A DNA stretch of 64,000 nt from contig JANYJZ010000034.1 in the NCBI GenBank assembly GCA_025358305.1, positions 1-64,000 on the forward strand. The letters run 5' to 3'. This document shows, piece after piece, positions 24,020-31,900 of the stretch. The DNA comes from Ignavibacteriota bacterium (GTDB lineage Bacteria; Bacteroidota; Ignavibacteria; UBA10030; SZUA-254). How positions within the stretch are numbered: the stretch's first letter is position 1; every line of letters begins with the position of its first letter. The notes under the pieces were generated by a model. The model searched no databases, was not told where the DNA came from, and was given only the letters and a program-made list of their open reading frames with translations. The position numbers were made by a program, and so were the translations under genes.

Positions 24020-25501
24020 CTATGCGTCGATCTGGGCTCTCTGGAGCTTCCCGCTGTAGTCGATGTAGACCGTCTTCCATTCGCTGAAGAACTCGAAGAC
24101 CGTCCAGCCCCCTTCGCGGTGGCCGTTGCCGGTCTGTTTCACGCCGCCGAACGGCATGTGGGCTTCGGCACCGATCGTGGGGCCGTTCACATATGTGATC
24201 CCCGCTTTGATGTCCCGGATCGCCCGGAACGCGTTGTTGATGTCCTTCGTGTAGATCGACGAGGAAAGTCCGTAGATCGTGTCGTTGAGGACGCTTACCC
24301 CTTCCTCGAGGCTCTTGATCCGGATGACCGAAAGGACCGGCCCGAAGATCTCTTCCCGAGCGATGCGCATGGCGGGCGTCACCTCGGTGAAGATCGTGGG
24401 CTGGAAGAACCAGCCGTTCTTCTGGCCGTCGTCGGTCGCGATCGCGCCGCCGGCGGCGATCTTCGCGCCTTCCTTCTGGCCGATATCGACGTAGCCCTGG
24501 ACGATCTTCCGCTGGCCTTCATGAATGCAGGGTCCGATGTCGGTCGTCTCAAGGAGACCGTCACCCAATCGAAGCTTCTTCGTCCGGGAGACGAGGTCCG
24601 CCATGAATTTGTCGAACACCTTCTCATGGAGAAGCAGACGGCTCGTCGCCGTGCAGCGCTGGCCCGTCGTGCCGAACGCCCCCCAGAGGACGCCGTCCAG
24701 GGCGAGGCCGAGGTCGGCGTCGTCCATGACGATCTGGGCGTTTTTTCCGCCGAGTTCCAATGAGACCCGCTTCAATGTCTTACTGGCGACCTCGGAGATC
24801 TTGATGCCGACGCCGGTCGAACCGGTGAAGCTGATCAGATCAACGTCCGCATGTTCGACGATCGCCATGCCGACGTCGCTCCCGCCGCCATGGACGATAT
24901 TGACGACGCCTGTGGGGACGCCCGCTTCGACGAGGATCTCGACGAGCATCGCCGCCGTGGCTGGCGTGTCGGAGGCGGGCTTGAAGACGACCGTGTTCCC
25001 GCAGAGGAGCGCCGGAAAGATCTTCCAGGTCGGTATCGCCATCGGGAAGTTCCAGGGGGTCACGATGCCGGCGACGCCGACGGGCGTGCGGATCGCCATA
25101 TTGAACTTGTTCGGCAGTTCGGAAGGCACGGTGTGCCCGAAGAGCCGGCGGCCTTCCGAGGCGGCGTAATAGGCGGTGTCGATCCCCTCCTGGACGTCGC
25201 CGCGCGTTTCGACCAAGACCTTCCCCATCTCCCGGGTCATCGTCCGGGCGATCTCTTCCTTCTTGGCGACCATGAGGTCGCCGACGCGCTTCAATATGTC
25301 GCCCCGATGGGGCGCGGGAACGAGGCGCCACGTTTCAAACGCCTTCCGGGCGCACCGGACCGCCTCTTCGACGTCTTCTTTGGAAGATTTCGGGAACGTG
25401 CCGATGACCTCGCTCCAGTTGGCGGGGTTGCGGTTCTCGAACGTGAGCCCCGACCGGGCGTCCACCCATTTGCCGCTGATGAAATTCTGGTACTTTCTCA
25501 T
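24020..25501 (-). CDS. Aldehyde dehydrogenase family, probable aminoadipate-semialdehyde dehydrogenase
   Basis: A 493-residue NAD(P)-dependent aldehyde dehydrogenase. The cofactor and active-site phrases are PWNFPMAIPTWK, FTGSTGVG, LELGGKNA (general-base Glu) and nucleophile Cys283 in TTGQRCTATS. Its gene neighbour lat makes aminoadipate semialdehyde, so oxidation to 2-aminoadipate is the likely role (inference from context). The family alone would also allow succinate- or glutarate-semialdehyde. It starts 37 bp after purB and appears to be the last gene of the plsY operon. Confidence 0.9.
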   Translation of the reverse strand: MRKYQNFISGKWVDARSGLTFENRNPANWSEVIGTFPKSSKEDVEEAVRCARKAFETWRLVPAPHRGDILKRVGDLMVAKKEEIARTMTREMGKVLVETRGDVQEGIDTAYYAASEGRRLFGHTVPSELPNKFNMAIRTPVGVAGIVTPWNFPMAIPTWKIFPALLCGNTVVFKPASDTPATAAMLVEILVEAGVPTGVVNIVHGGGSDVGMAIVEHADVDLISFTGSTGVGIKISEVASKTLKRVSLELGGKNAQIVMDDADLGLALDGVLWGAFGTTGQRCTATSRLLLHEKVFDKFMADLVSRTKKLRLGDGLLETTDIGPCIHEGQRKIVQGYVDIGQKEGAKIAAGGAIATDDGQKNGWFFQPTIFTEVTPAMRIAREEIFGPVLSVIRIKSLEEGVSVLNDTIYGLSSSIYTKDINNAFRAIRDIKAGITYVNGPTIGAEAHMPFGGVKQTGNGHREGGWTVFEFFSEWKTVYIDYSGKLQRAQIDA

Positions 25502-25538
25502 TGCCGTGTCCCTCTGATGATTGAAGTGGCGAAGACCG

Positions 25539-26834
25539 CTATCCGAGCCCCACCTGCTGAAAGATATAGTCGACGTTGCGAATGCTTTTTGAGAGATCGA
25601 AGATCCCGTCGAGCTCCTTTTTGGTCAAAACCGCCATGACGGCAGCGTTGGCAAGAAGGACCTCCTTGAAGTTCGTTTTGGACTGCCAGACGATCATGGC
25701 TTCCTTCTGGACCGTACTGTAGGCGTCCTCCCGCTTCATCCCTTTTTTGGTGAGCGCCAGGAGGACCGACTGGGAGAAGATGAGCCCGCAGGTGAGGTCG
25801 AGGTTCTTCCTCATGTTCTCGGGATAGACGAGGAGCTTGTCCACGATACCGGTGAACGTCGTGATCATGTAGTCCAGGAGAATACAGCTGTCGGGGATGA
25901 TGATCCGCTCGACGCTCGAGTGCGTGATGTCGCGCTCGTGCCAGAGGGCGATGTTCTCGAGCGCGGCGTGGGCGTTTCCCCGGAGGACCCGTGCGAGGCC
26001 CGCGACGCGTTCGCAGGTGATCGGATTCCGCTTGTGAGGCATCGCGGAAGATCCCTTCTGGCCTTGGGAAAAATACTCCTCCGCCTCGAGCACCTCGGTG
26101 CGCTGGAGGTGCCGGATCTCGGTCGCGAACTGTTCGAGGGAGCCGCCGACGACCGCCAGGACCGTCATGAACTCCGCATGGAGGTCGCGTTGGAGGACCT
26201 GCGTCGATATGGGAGCGGGCTTGAGGGAGAGTTTTTCGCACACGTAGCGTTCGACGAACGGGTCCAAGTGTTCGTACGTCCCGACCGCGCCGGAGATCTG
26301 CCCGACCGAAATGGTTTCCAGGGCGGCGCGGAGCCGGCGGATGTTCCGGTTCGTTTCGTCGTACCAAAGGGCGAGTTTCAAGCCGAAGGTCGTCGGTTCG
26401 GCGTGGATGCCGTGCGTACGGCCGACCATTAAAGTGTGCTTCCACTCTTTCGCTCGCCGAGCCAGGACGTCGCGCAGTGCGCCGAGGTCCTCCAAAAGGA
26501 GTTCGGCAGACTGTTTCATCTGCACCGCGAGGCCGGTGTCGAGGACATCGGAGGAGGTCATGCCGAGATGGATGAACCGCGATTCAGGGCCGACGTGCTC
26601 ACCGACGTTCGTGAGGAACGCGATGACGTCGTGCTTCACCCGTTCCTCGATCTCCTCGATCCGTGACACCTCGAACTTGGCCTTGGTCCGGATGAGTGCG
26701 ACGGCCTCCTTCGGGATGACGCCGAGTGTCGCCTGGGCCTCGCAGGCAAGGATCTCCACGTCGAGCCAGGTCTGGTACTTGTTCTGTTCGGTCCAGATGC
26801 GGCCCATCGCGGGGCGCGTGTAGCGCTCGATCAT
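25539..26834 (-). CDS. purB: Adenylosuccinate lyase
   Basis: A 431-residue fumarase/aspartase-superfamily enzyme with the signature loop GSSAMPHKRNPI, the phrases MTSSDVLDTGLA and VGRTHGIHAEPTTFG, and HERDITHSSVER. It catalyses two steps of purine synthesis: SAICAR to AICAR, and adenylosuccinate to AMP. The length fits the short (Bacillus-like) form. The ATG overlaps the upstream HtrA stop by 4 bp. purD and guaB in the window belong to the same pathway but lie in a different operon. Confidence 0.97.
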   Translation of the reverse strand: MIERYTRPAMGRIWTEQNKYQTWLDVEILACEAQATLGVIPKEAVALIRTKAKFEVSRIEEIEERVKHDVIAFLTNVGEHVGPESRFIHLGMTSSDVLDTGLAVQMKQSAELLLEDLGALRDVLARRAKEWKHTLMVGRTHGIHAEPTTFGLKLALWYDETNRNIRRLRAALETISVGQISGAVGTYEHLDPFVERYVCEKLSLKPAPISTQVLQRDLHAEFMTVLAVVGGSLEQFATEIRHLQRTEVLEAEEYFSQGQKGSSAMPHKRNPITCERVAGLARVLRGNAHAALENIALWHERDITHSSVERIIIPDSCILLDYMITTFTGIVDKLLVYPENMRKNLDLTCGLIFSQSVLLALTKKGMKREDAYSTVQKEAMIVWQSKTNFKEVLLANAAVMAVLTKKELDGIFDLSKSIRNVDYIFQQVGLG

Positions 26835-28021
26835 CCGTCGTGCCGTTCGAGTGTTAGCGGGATGGTCATCGTCTTTTTGTCGCGTATGATCTTGAGTTTC
26901 AAGACGTCGCCGGCCCGAGCGTCGCTCACCAGCGAGAGGATCCCCTCCTCGTTGAGGACGGCTTCGCCGTTCACTTCCACGATGATGTCCCCCGGCTTGA
27001 TGCCGACCCGGGAGGCGGGACTGTTCCGCTCGACATCGCTCACGATGACCCCTTCGGCCTTTTCGAGCCCGAAATAGCGCGCCACCCGGGCGTCGACCGT
27101 CTGGACCTGAAGGCCGGTCCAGAAGTTCCGCTCCACCTTGCCGTTCTTCTTCAGTTCCGCAACGATCGTCTTCACCCGGTTGATCGGGATGGCAAATCCA
27201 AGACCGATGCTCCCCTGGTTCGGCGTATAGATGACGGCGTTGATGCCGATGACCTCGCCGACGGAGTTGAGGAGCGGTCCGCCGCTGTTGCCGGAGTTGA
27301 TCGCAGCGTCGGTCTGGATCATGCCGCGGTAGGTGCGTCCCTGCTCCGCGCTGAGGTTCATGCCGGTCGCGCTCACCACCCCGACGGTGACCGTCGGCTT
27401 GTCGTTCACCTCAAAGAGGCCGAACGGATTGCCGAGGGCGATGGCCCACTCGCCGATGATGACGTCGTCGGAATTGCCGAGCCTCAGGTAGGGCAGGTCT
27501 TTCCCCTCGATCTTCAGAAGGGAAATGTCGGAGACGAGGTCGGTCCCGACGAGGAGAGCCTTGTACTTCCCTTTGTTCGTGAGCGTGACGGTGATCTCTT
27601 TGCCGTTCCCCGCGACATGGTCGTTCGTCAGGATGTAGCCGTCACTGGAAATAATGAACCCGGAACCGAGGCTTTTCACTTCCTGGTTGTAGGTCCGATC
27701 CCCGAAGAAATACCGGAACCAGGGGTCGTTCGCTCCGCCCCAGGGATCGCGGACCTGCTGAACGGCCGTGACGTTGATGCCGACCACCGCAGGGCTCGCT
27801 TGGGCGACCGATGAGGTGATCGCGTTCCGGCGCTGGCCGCTAAGCACGCTGGCGATGCTATCGCGCACGCTCCCCGACGAGGCCTGGTCGTCGATGTACC
27901 GAGCAGTTTGGATGAGATCGGACTGGGCTGGTCGGACGTTGTTCGGGCTGCGATAACCCGCCCAGAATCCGAGCGAGACCGACGCCAACAGAAACAGGAG
28001 GAAGAGGATCTTCTTGTTCAT
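26831..28021 (-). CDS. HtrA/DegP-family periplasmic serine protease with one PDZ domain
   Basis: ATG 28021 is chosen because a membrane anchor or signal sequence begins there (residues 3-22); the product has 396 residues. The triad is His135 in ILTNDHVAG, Asp165 in VSDISLLKI and Ser246 in INSGNSGGPL. One PDZ domain follows (about 300-395; VERNSPASRVGIKPGDII). With a single PDZ it is closer to DegS or HtrA than to two-PDZ DegP. It probably degrades or refolds damaged envelope proteins. It lies between transketolase and purB, with which it overlaps. Confidence 0.93.
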   Translation of the reverse strand: MNKKILFLLFLLASVSLGFWAGYRSPNNVRPAQSDLIQTARYIDDQASSGSVRDSIASVLSGQRRNAITSSVAQASPAVVGINVTAVQQVRDPWGGANDPWFRYFFGDRTYNQEVKSLGSGFIISSDGYILTNDHVAGNGKEITVTLTNKGKYKALLVGTDLVSDISLLKIEGKDLPYLRLGNSDDVIIGEWAIALGNPFGLFEVNDKPTVTVGVVSATGMNLSAEQGRTYRGMIQTDAAINSGNSGGPLLNSVGEVIGINAVIYTPNQGSIGLGFAIPINRVKTIVAELKKNGKVERNFWTGLQVQTVDARVARYFGLEKAEGVIVSDVERNSPASRVGIKPGDIIVEVNGEAVLNEEGILSLVSDARAGDVLKLKIIRDKKTMTIPLTLERHDG

Positions 28022-28046
28022 AGGACATTCACCGAGAGGTGTTACA

Positions 28047-29006
28047 TCATTTCTTTTTTCTGGAGAGGACACGCTTCACCGCCGCGACGATGTCGTCCTT
28101 GGCGATGCCGTACTTTCTCATGAGCTCCTCGCCTTTTCCCGATTCGCCGAACGTGTCCCGAACCGCGACGAACTCCTGCGGGGTCGGCACCGACTGGGCG
28201 AGGACCTCGGCGACCGCGCCGCCCAGGCCGCCGTGGATCTGGTGATCCTCGGCCGTGACGATGGCGCCCGTCTCCTTCGCCGCCTTGATGATGGCATCCT
28301 TGTCGAGGGGCTTGATCGTGTGCATGTTGAGGAGCCGGACGCTGATCCCTTCGCCGGCGAGGATCTCCTCGGCCAAGACCGCTTCCCAGACCTGGAGGCC
28401 GCAGGCGATCACGGTGACGTCCGTGCCGTTGATGAGCGTGTTCGCCTTCCCGAATTCCATCGGCGTCTGGGCGTCGGTGAAGACCGGGGTGTTGTCCCGG
28501 AAGAACCGGATATAGATCGGGTGGTTCCAATGAATCGAGGCCTTGATCATCTTCTTCGTCTCGAAGTAGTCGCACGGCGTGGCGACCGTCATGTGCGGGA
28601 TGACCCGCATGATCGCGATGTCCTCGAGCGACTGGTGCGTCGCACCGTCAGGTCCCACGGTGATGCCGCAATGGGACGCGCAGATCTTCACCGGAAGGCG
28701 GCTGTACGCCAGGGACTGCCGGATCTGGTCAAATGGACGGCCCACGGCGAACTCCCCGTAGGTCGACGCGAACGCGATCTTCCCCGCCACGGCGAGTCCC
28801 GCCGCGGTGGAGATCATGTCCTGTTCGGCGATGCCGACGCTGAAGAACCGATCCGGGAACGCCTTCATGAAGAGGTCGGTCCGGACCGAACCGGTCACGT
28901 CGGCCCCCAGGACGACGACGTTCGGGTTCTCATGCCCGAGTTCGACAAGGGCTTCGCCGAACCCGAGCCGGGTGGCCTTCATATCTGTGGATGCAAGTTT
29001 GAGCAT
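28047..29006 (-). CDS. Transketolase, C-terminal subunit
   Basis: A 319-residue protein containing the pyrimidine-binding and C-terminal domains of transketolase, with the catalytic Glu in FSVGIAEQDMIS, FASTYGEFAVGRPFDQI and HCGITVGPDGATHQSLEDIA. With the separate N-terminal subunit upstream it makes a complete split enzyme. It interconverts sugar phosphates of the pentose-phosphate pathway using thiamine diphosphate. Split transketolases occur in archaea, Thermotogales and other bacteria. It starts 47 bp after the N-terminal subunit gene. Confidence 0.93.
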   Translation of the reverse strand: MLKLASTDMKATRLGFGEALVELGHENPNVVVLGADVTGSVRTDLFMKAFPDRFFSVGIAEQDMISTAAGLAVAGKIAFASTYGEFAVGRPFDQIRQSLAYSRLPVKICASHCGITVGPDGATHQSLEDIAIMRVIPHMTVATPCDYFETKKMIKASIHWNHPIYIRFFRDNTPVFTDAQTPMEFGKANTLINGTDVTVIACGLQVWEAVLAEEILAGEGISVRLLNMHTIKPLDKDAIIKAAKETGAIVTAEDHQIHGGLGGAVAEVLAQSVPTPQEFVAVRDTFGESGKGEELMRKYGIAKDDIVAAVKRVLSRKKK

Positions 29007-29053
29007 GTCGTCTTTTGTAGAGTGAGAATGAAATAATTGTCGGCGGTTGGAAC

Positions 29054-29914
29054 CTACTTTTCCCAGTCAAACGTGACAAAATCGCCCATCTCCGTCGGGG
29101 CGAGTTCACTCAGGGCCTTCTTTCCCTGCTCCTCGTTCGGCGGGACGCCGTGCCACTTGTAGTCGTCCTCCATGAACGAGACGCCTTTTCCCATGATGGT
29201 CTGGGCGATGATGACGGTCGGTTTGCCGTTGCGCACTTTCGCCTTATCGACCGCCGCGAGGAAGTCGTCGATGTTGTTGCCGTCGCACTCGATGACGTTC
29301 CAGTTGAAGGAGCGCCACTTGTCGGCCAAGGGCTCAATCTCCATGACTTTGTCGGTCCGGTTGTCGATCTGGCAGTGGTTCCGGTCGACGATCGCGATGA
29401 GGTTCGCGAGCTTGTGGTGCCCCGCGGTCATCATCGCTTCCCAGACCTGGCCTTCATTGAGTTCGCCGTCCCCGAGGAGGCAGTAGACGCTGTTCGGCTT
29501 CTTGTCGAGCGTGACGGCGAGGGCGCAGCCGACCGCCACCGAGAGCCCCTGGCCGAGGGCGCCGGAGGCGATCTCGATGCCGGGCACGCCGTGCGTGTAC
29601 GAGGGGGCCGGATGGCCTTGAAGGTTGCTGTTGATCTGCCGGAGAGTCGAAAGCTTGCTCGTCGGGAAGAACCCGCGCCGGGCGAGCGTCGCATACCAGA
29701 CCGGGCAGAGATGCCCGGCCGACAGGAAGAAATAGTCGCGCTCGCTCCACCCCGGGTTCTTCGGGTCAAGCTTCAGGATCTTGAAGTAGAGCGCTGCGAA
29801 GATGTCGGACAGGCCCAAGGGCCCGCCGGAATGCCCCGACTTGGAGATCATGAGCATCTTCATGATGTCGCGGCGAAGCTGCCGCGCGATAGGCTTGAGT
29901 TCGGAACTGGTCAT
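29054..29914 (-). CDS. Transketolase, N-terminal subunit
   Basis: A 286-residue thiamine-diphosphate-binding domain with the GDG...N motif (LLGDGELNEGQVWEA through VDRN), HSGGPLGLSDIFAALYF and ASGALGQGLSVAVG. It pairs with the C-terminal subunit encoded directly downstream. It starts 1 bp after the plsY stop, so the pair is expressed from the plsY promoter. Confidence 0.94.
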   Translation of the reverse strand: MTSSELKPIARQLRRDIMKMLMISKSGHSGGPLGLSDIFAALYFKILKLDPKNPGWSERDYFFLSAGHLCPVWYATLARRGFFPTSKLSTLRQINSNLQGHPAPSYTHGVPGIEIASGALGQGLSVAVGCALAVTLDKKPNSVYCLLGDGELNEGQVWEAMMTAGHHKLANLIAIVDRNHCQIDNRTDKVMEIEPLADKWRSFNWNVIECDGNNIDDFLAAVDKAKVRNGKPTVIIAQTIMGKGVSFMEDDYKWHGVPPNEEQGKKALSELAPTEMGDFVTFDWEK

Positions 29915-29915
29915 A

Positions 29916-30539
29916 TTATGATGATTGTTTTTTGAACGGTTTCAGGACCGCCGGCAGGACATCCCAATGCCGGATAAGAATAAGTACACAGATGATGCCG
30001 CCCGCGACGCGAAACGTTTCCAGCGACCCGGCCGGAACGCACCACCTAAGCGCGCTGTCGGGCGCAAACCAGACGAGGACCGGGGCCACGATCAAGCTGA
30101 TGATGTTCGACGTATGGATGTCCCTCCACGGCACGTATGTCAGCACGAAGAGGAGGCACCATACGGGAATGAAGACCCACCCGACGAGCGTGAAAACGCC
30201 TGCGGCGGTCGCGAGCCCCCTCCCGCCGTGAAAATTCAGCCAAACGGGATAATTATGTCCGAGAACGGCGCCGATGCCGGCCGCCCCAGCGACCTCAGGA
30301 GCATGTCCGATGAGAACTCCGGCCAGAAAGACCGCCAGGGATCCTTTGAGGAGATCCATCAGGAGCACGGCGATACTGAGGCTTTTTGAGCCGGTAACGT
30401 CAAACGTGTTCATCGTTCCCACGTTCCCGCTCCCGGCGGTCCTGATATCAACGCGCGACTTCCATTTCACGAGAACGAAGGCGGACGGGAACGATCCAAC
30501 GACGTAGCCAAGCACAAGGCTGAAGATATACGGGAACAA
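29916..30539 (-). CDS. plsY: Acyl-phosphate:glycerol-3-phosphate acyltransferase
   Basis: A 207-residue integral membrane enzyme of phospholipid synthesis with five or six helices. Motif 1 reads GSGNVGTMN (the family consensus has A/ST before N) and motif 2 GHNYPVWLNFHGGRGLATAAG, with His and Arg where FKGGKG is more common. It acylates glycerol-3-phosphate using acyl-phosphate. The start is TTG at 30539, 6 nt after an aggaccagg ribosome site; no closer ATG exists. It heads an operon running through transketolase, HtrA, purB and the aldehyde dehydrogenase. Confidence 0.92.
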   Translation of the reverse strand: MFPYIFSLVLGYVVGSFPSAFVLVKWKSRVDIRTAGSGNVGTMNTFDVTGSKSLSIAVLLMDLLKGSLAVFLAGVLIGHAPEVAGAAGIGAVLGHNYPVWLNFHGGRGLATAAGVFTLVGWVFIPVWCLLFVLTYVPWRDIHTSNIISLIVAPVLVWFAPDSALRWCVPAGSLETFRVAGGIICVLILIRHWDVLPAVLKPFKKQSS

Positions 30540-30566
30540 CGCCTGGTCCTGAAAGTTTTGTAGAGG

Positions 30567-30595
30567 AAATTACGAAAAAAGGCCCAAACAAACAA
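30567..30595 (-). promoter_or_regulatory. Promoter of the plsY operon
   Basis: Minus-strand TTGTTT (30590-30595) and TAATTT (30567-30572) are separated by 17 bp, about 28 bp before the TTG start of plsY. Confidence 0.7.
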
Positions 30596-30626
30596 GGACA
30601 ATTGGGCAGTTCGCCGAAGGATTACC

Positions 30627-30655
30627 TTGCATCTCCTCTCAAAAACAGGTATATT
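30627..30655 (+). promoter_or_regulatory. Promoter of larB-NUDIX
   Basis: TTGCAT (30627-30632) and TATATT (30650-30655, continuing TG) are exactly 17 bp apart. The extended -10, TATATTTG, is also a perfect match to the Bacteroidota TAnnTTTG box. The start codon is 54 bp downstream. Confidence 0.78.
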
Positions 30656-30709
30656 TGCTCCGCAATCCGGCCTTTCACCGCATAACGTTTCCACTCTCGC
30701 AAGCGCCTC

Positions 30710-31456
30710 ATGACGAAGGACGAACTGAAGCTCCTTTTACGCTCGTTCAAAAAAGGATCTGTCAGCGAAGAGCATCTTATCTCCCGGGTCCGTTCCCTCG
30801 CCTCGGAGTCGATCGGGTTCGCGACCGTCGACCACCACCGGGCCCTCCGGCAGGGCTTCCCCGAGGTCATCCTCTGTCAGGGAAAGACCCCGGCGCAAGT
30901 CGCGGAGATTTCCAAGCGGATCGTCGCACGCCATCAACCGCTGCTCGCCACCAGGGCCTCAAAAGAGCATTTTCTTGCGGTAAAGAAGAGTGTCCCGAAG
31001 GCCTCCTACAACAGCGTCGCTCGGACGATCTCGGCCAATACGCCGAAGCCTTCTTCGAAGGGCAAGGGCACCGTCCTCGTCGTCACCGCCGGCACCTCCG
31101 ACATGCCGGTCGCCGAGGAAGCCGCGGCGACCGTCCGGATGTTTGGCCACAGCGTAGAACTCCTATGCGACGTCGGCGTCGCAGGCATCCACCGCCTATT
31201 GTCGAAGAGCGCACTGCTTCACCAGGCGCGCGTGATCATCGTCGTGGCCGGCATGGAAGGCGCGCTTCCGAGCGTCGTCGGGGGACTCGTCGACGTTCCC
31301 GTCATCGCCGTCCCGACGTCGACCGGATACGGCACAAGTTTTCAGGGCATCGCGGCGCTCCTTGCAATGCTCAATTCCTGCGCGAGCGGCATCACCGTCG
31401 TCAACATCGACAACGGGTTTGGCGCCGGTTTCGCGGCATGCATGATGAACCGGTAA
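30710..31456 (+). CDS. larB: Nickel-pincer cofactor biosynthesis protein LarB
   Basis: A 248-residue protein whose C-terminal half is related to PurE (TAGTSDMPVAEEAAATVRMFG, VAGMEGALPSVVGGL, PTSTGYG), with the LarB-type N-terminal domain (GFATVDHHRALRQGFPEVI). LarB carboxylates the pyridinium ring of nicotinic-acid adenine dinucleotide and releases AMP, starting synthesis of the nickel-pincer cofactor of lactate racemase and related enzymes. LarC and LarE are not in this window. NadE, which uses the same substrate, lies 10 kb away. The gene is followed 1 bp later by a NUDIX gene. Confidence 0.93.
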   Translation: MTKDELKLLLRSFKKGSVSEEHLISRVRSLASESIGFATVDHHRALRQGFPEVILCQGKTPAQVAEISKRIVARHQPLLATRASKEHFLAVKKSVPKASYNSVARTISANTPKPSSKGKGTVLVVTAGTSDMPVAEEAAATVRMFGHSVELLCDVGVAGIHRLLSKSALLHQARVIIVVAGMEGALPSVVGGLVDVPVIAVPTSTGYGTSFQGIAALLAMLNSCASGITVVNIDNGFGAGFAACMMNR

Positions 31457-31457
31457 G

Positions 31458-31868
31458 ATGGCGCGCGAGACCTCGGCCGGGGCGGTCCTTTTCCGCCGGG
31501 ATGGGAACAGGGTGCTCTACCTCCTTCTCCACTATACCGCCGGCCACTGGGACTTCCCCAAGGGAAACATCGAGGAGGGCGAAAAGGACCAGGCGACCGT
31601 CCGGAGAGAGATAACGGAGGAGACAGGCATCACATCGATCGCGTTCATCGGCCCGTTCATGGAGACCTTGCGGTATTCCTACACGTGGAAGGGTCTTTCC
31701 ATCAACAAGATCGTCCGGATGTACCTCGCGGAGACCGCCGAGTCGGCGGTGAAGCTTTCCGACGAGCACCAGGGGTCAGCCTGGCTTCCGTACGACGAGG
31801 CGCTCGAGCGCTTGACCCACGAAAAGAGCAAGAGCCTGCTGACATTGGCGCGCACCACCATAGGGTAA
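31458..31868 (+). CDS. NUDIX hydrolase (Ap4A-hydrolase-like)
   Basis: A 136-residue protein with a complete Nudix box: GNIEEGEKDQATVRREITEE followed by TGI, matching GX5EX7REUXEEXGU. The upstream phrase FPKGNIEEGE is typical of bis(5'-nucleosyl)-tetraphosphatases. It follows larB by 1 bp, so it is probably translated from the same mRNA. Substrate assignment to diadenosine polyphosphates is inference; other nucleotide substrates are possible. Confidence 0.9.
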   Translation: MARETSAGAVLFRRDGNRVLYLLLHYTAGHWDFPKGNIEEGEKDQATVRREITEETGITSIAFIGPFMETLRYSYTWKGLSINKIVRMYLAETAESAVKLSDEHQGSAWLPYDEALERLTHEKSKSLLTLARTTIG

Positions 31869-31900
31869 TACTCACTTACGAACATTCCTTCGGAGAATCA

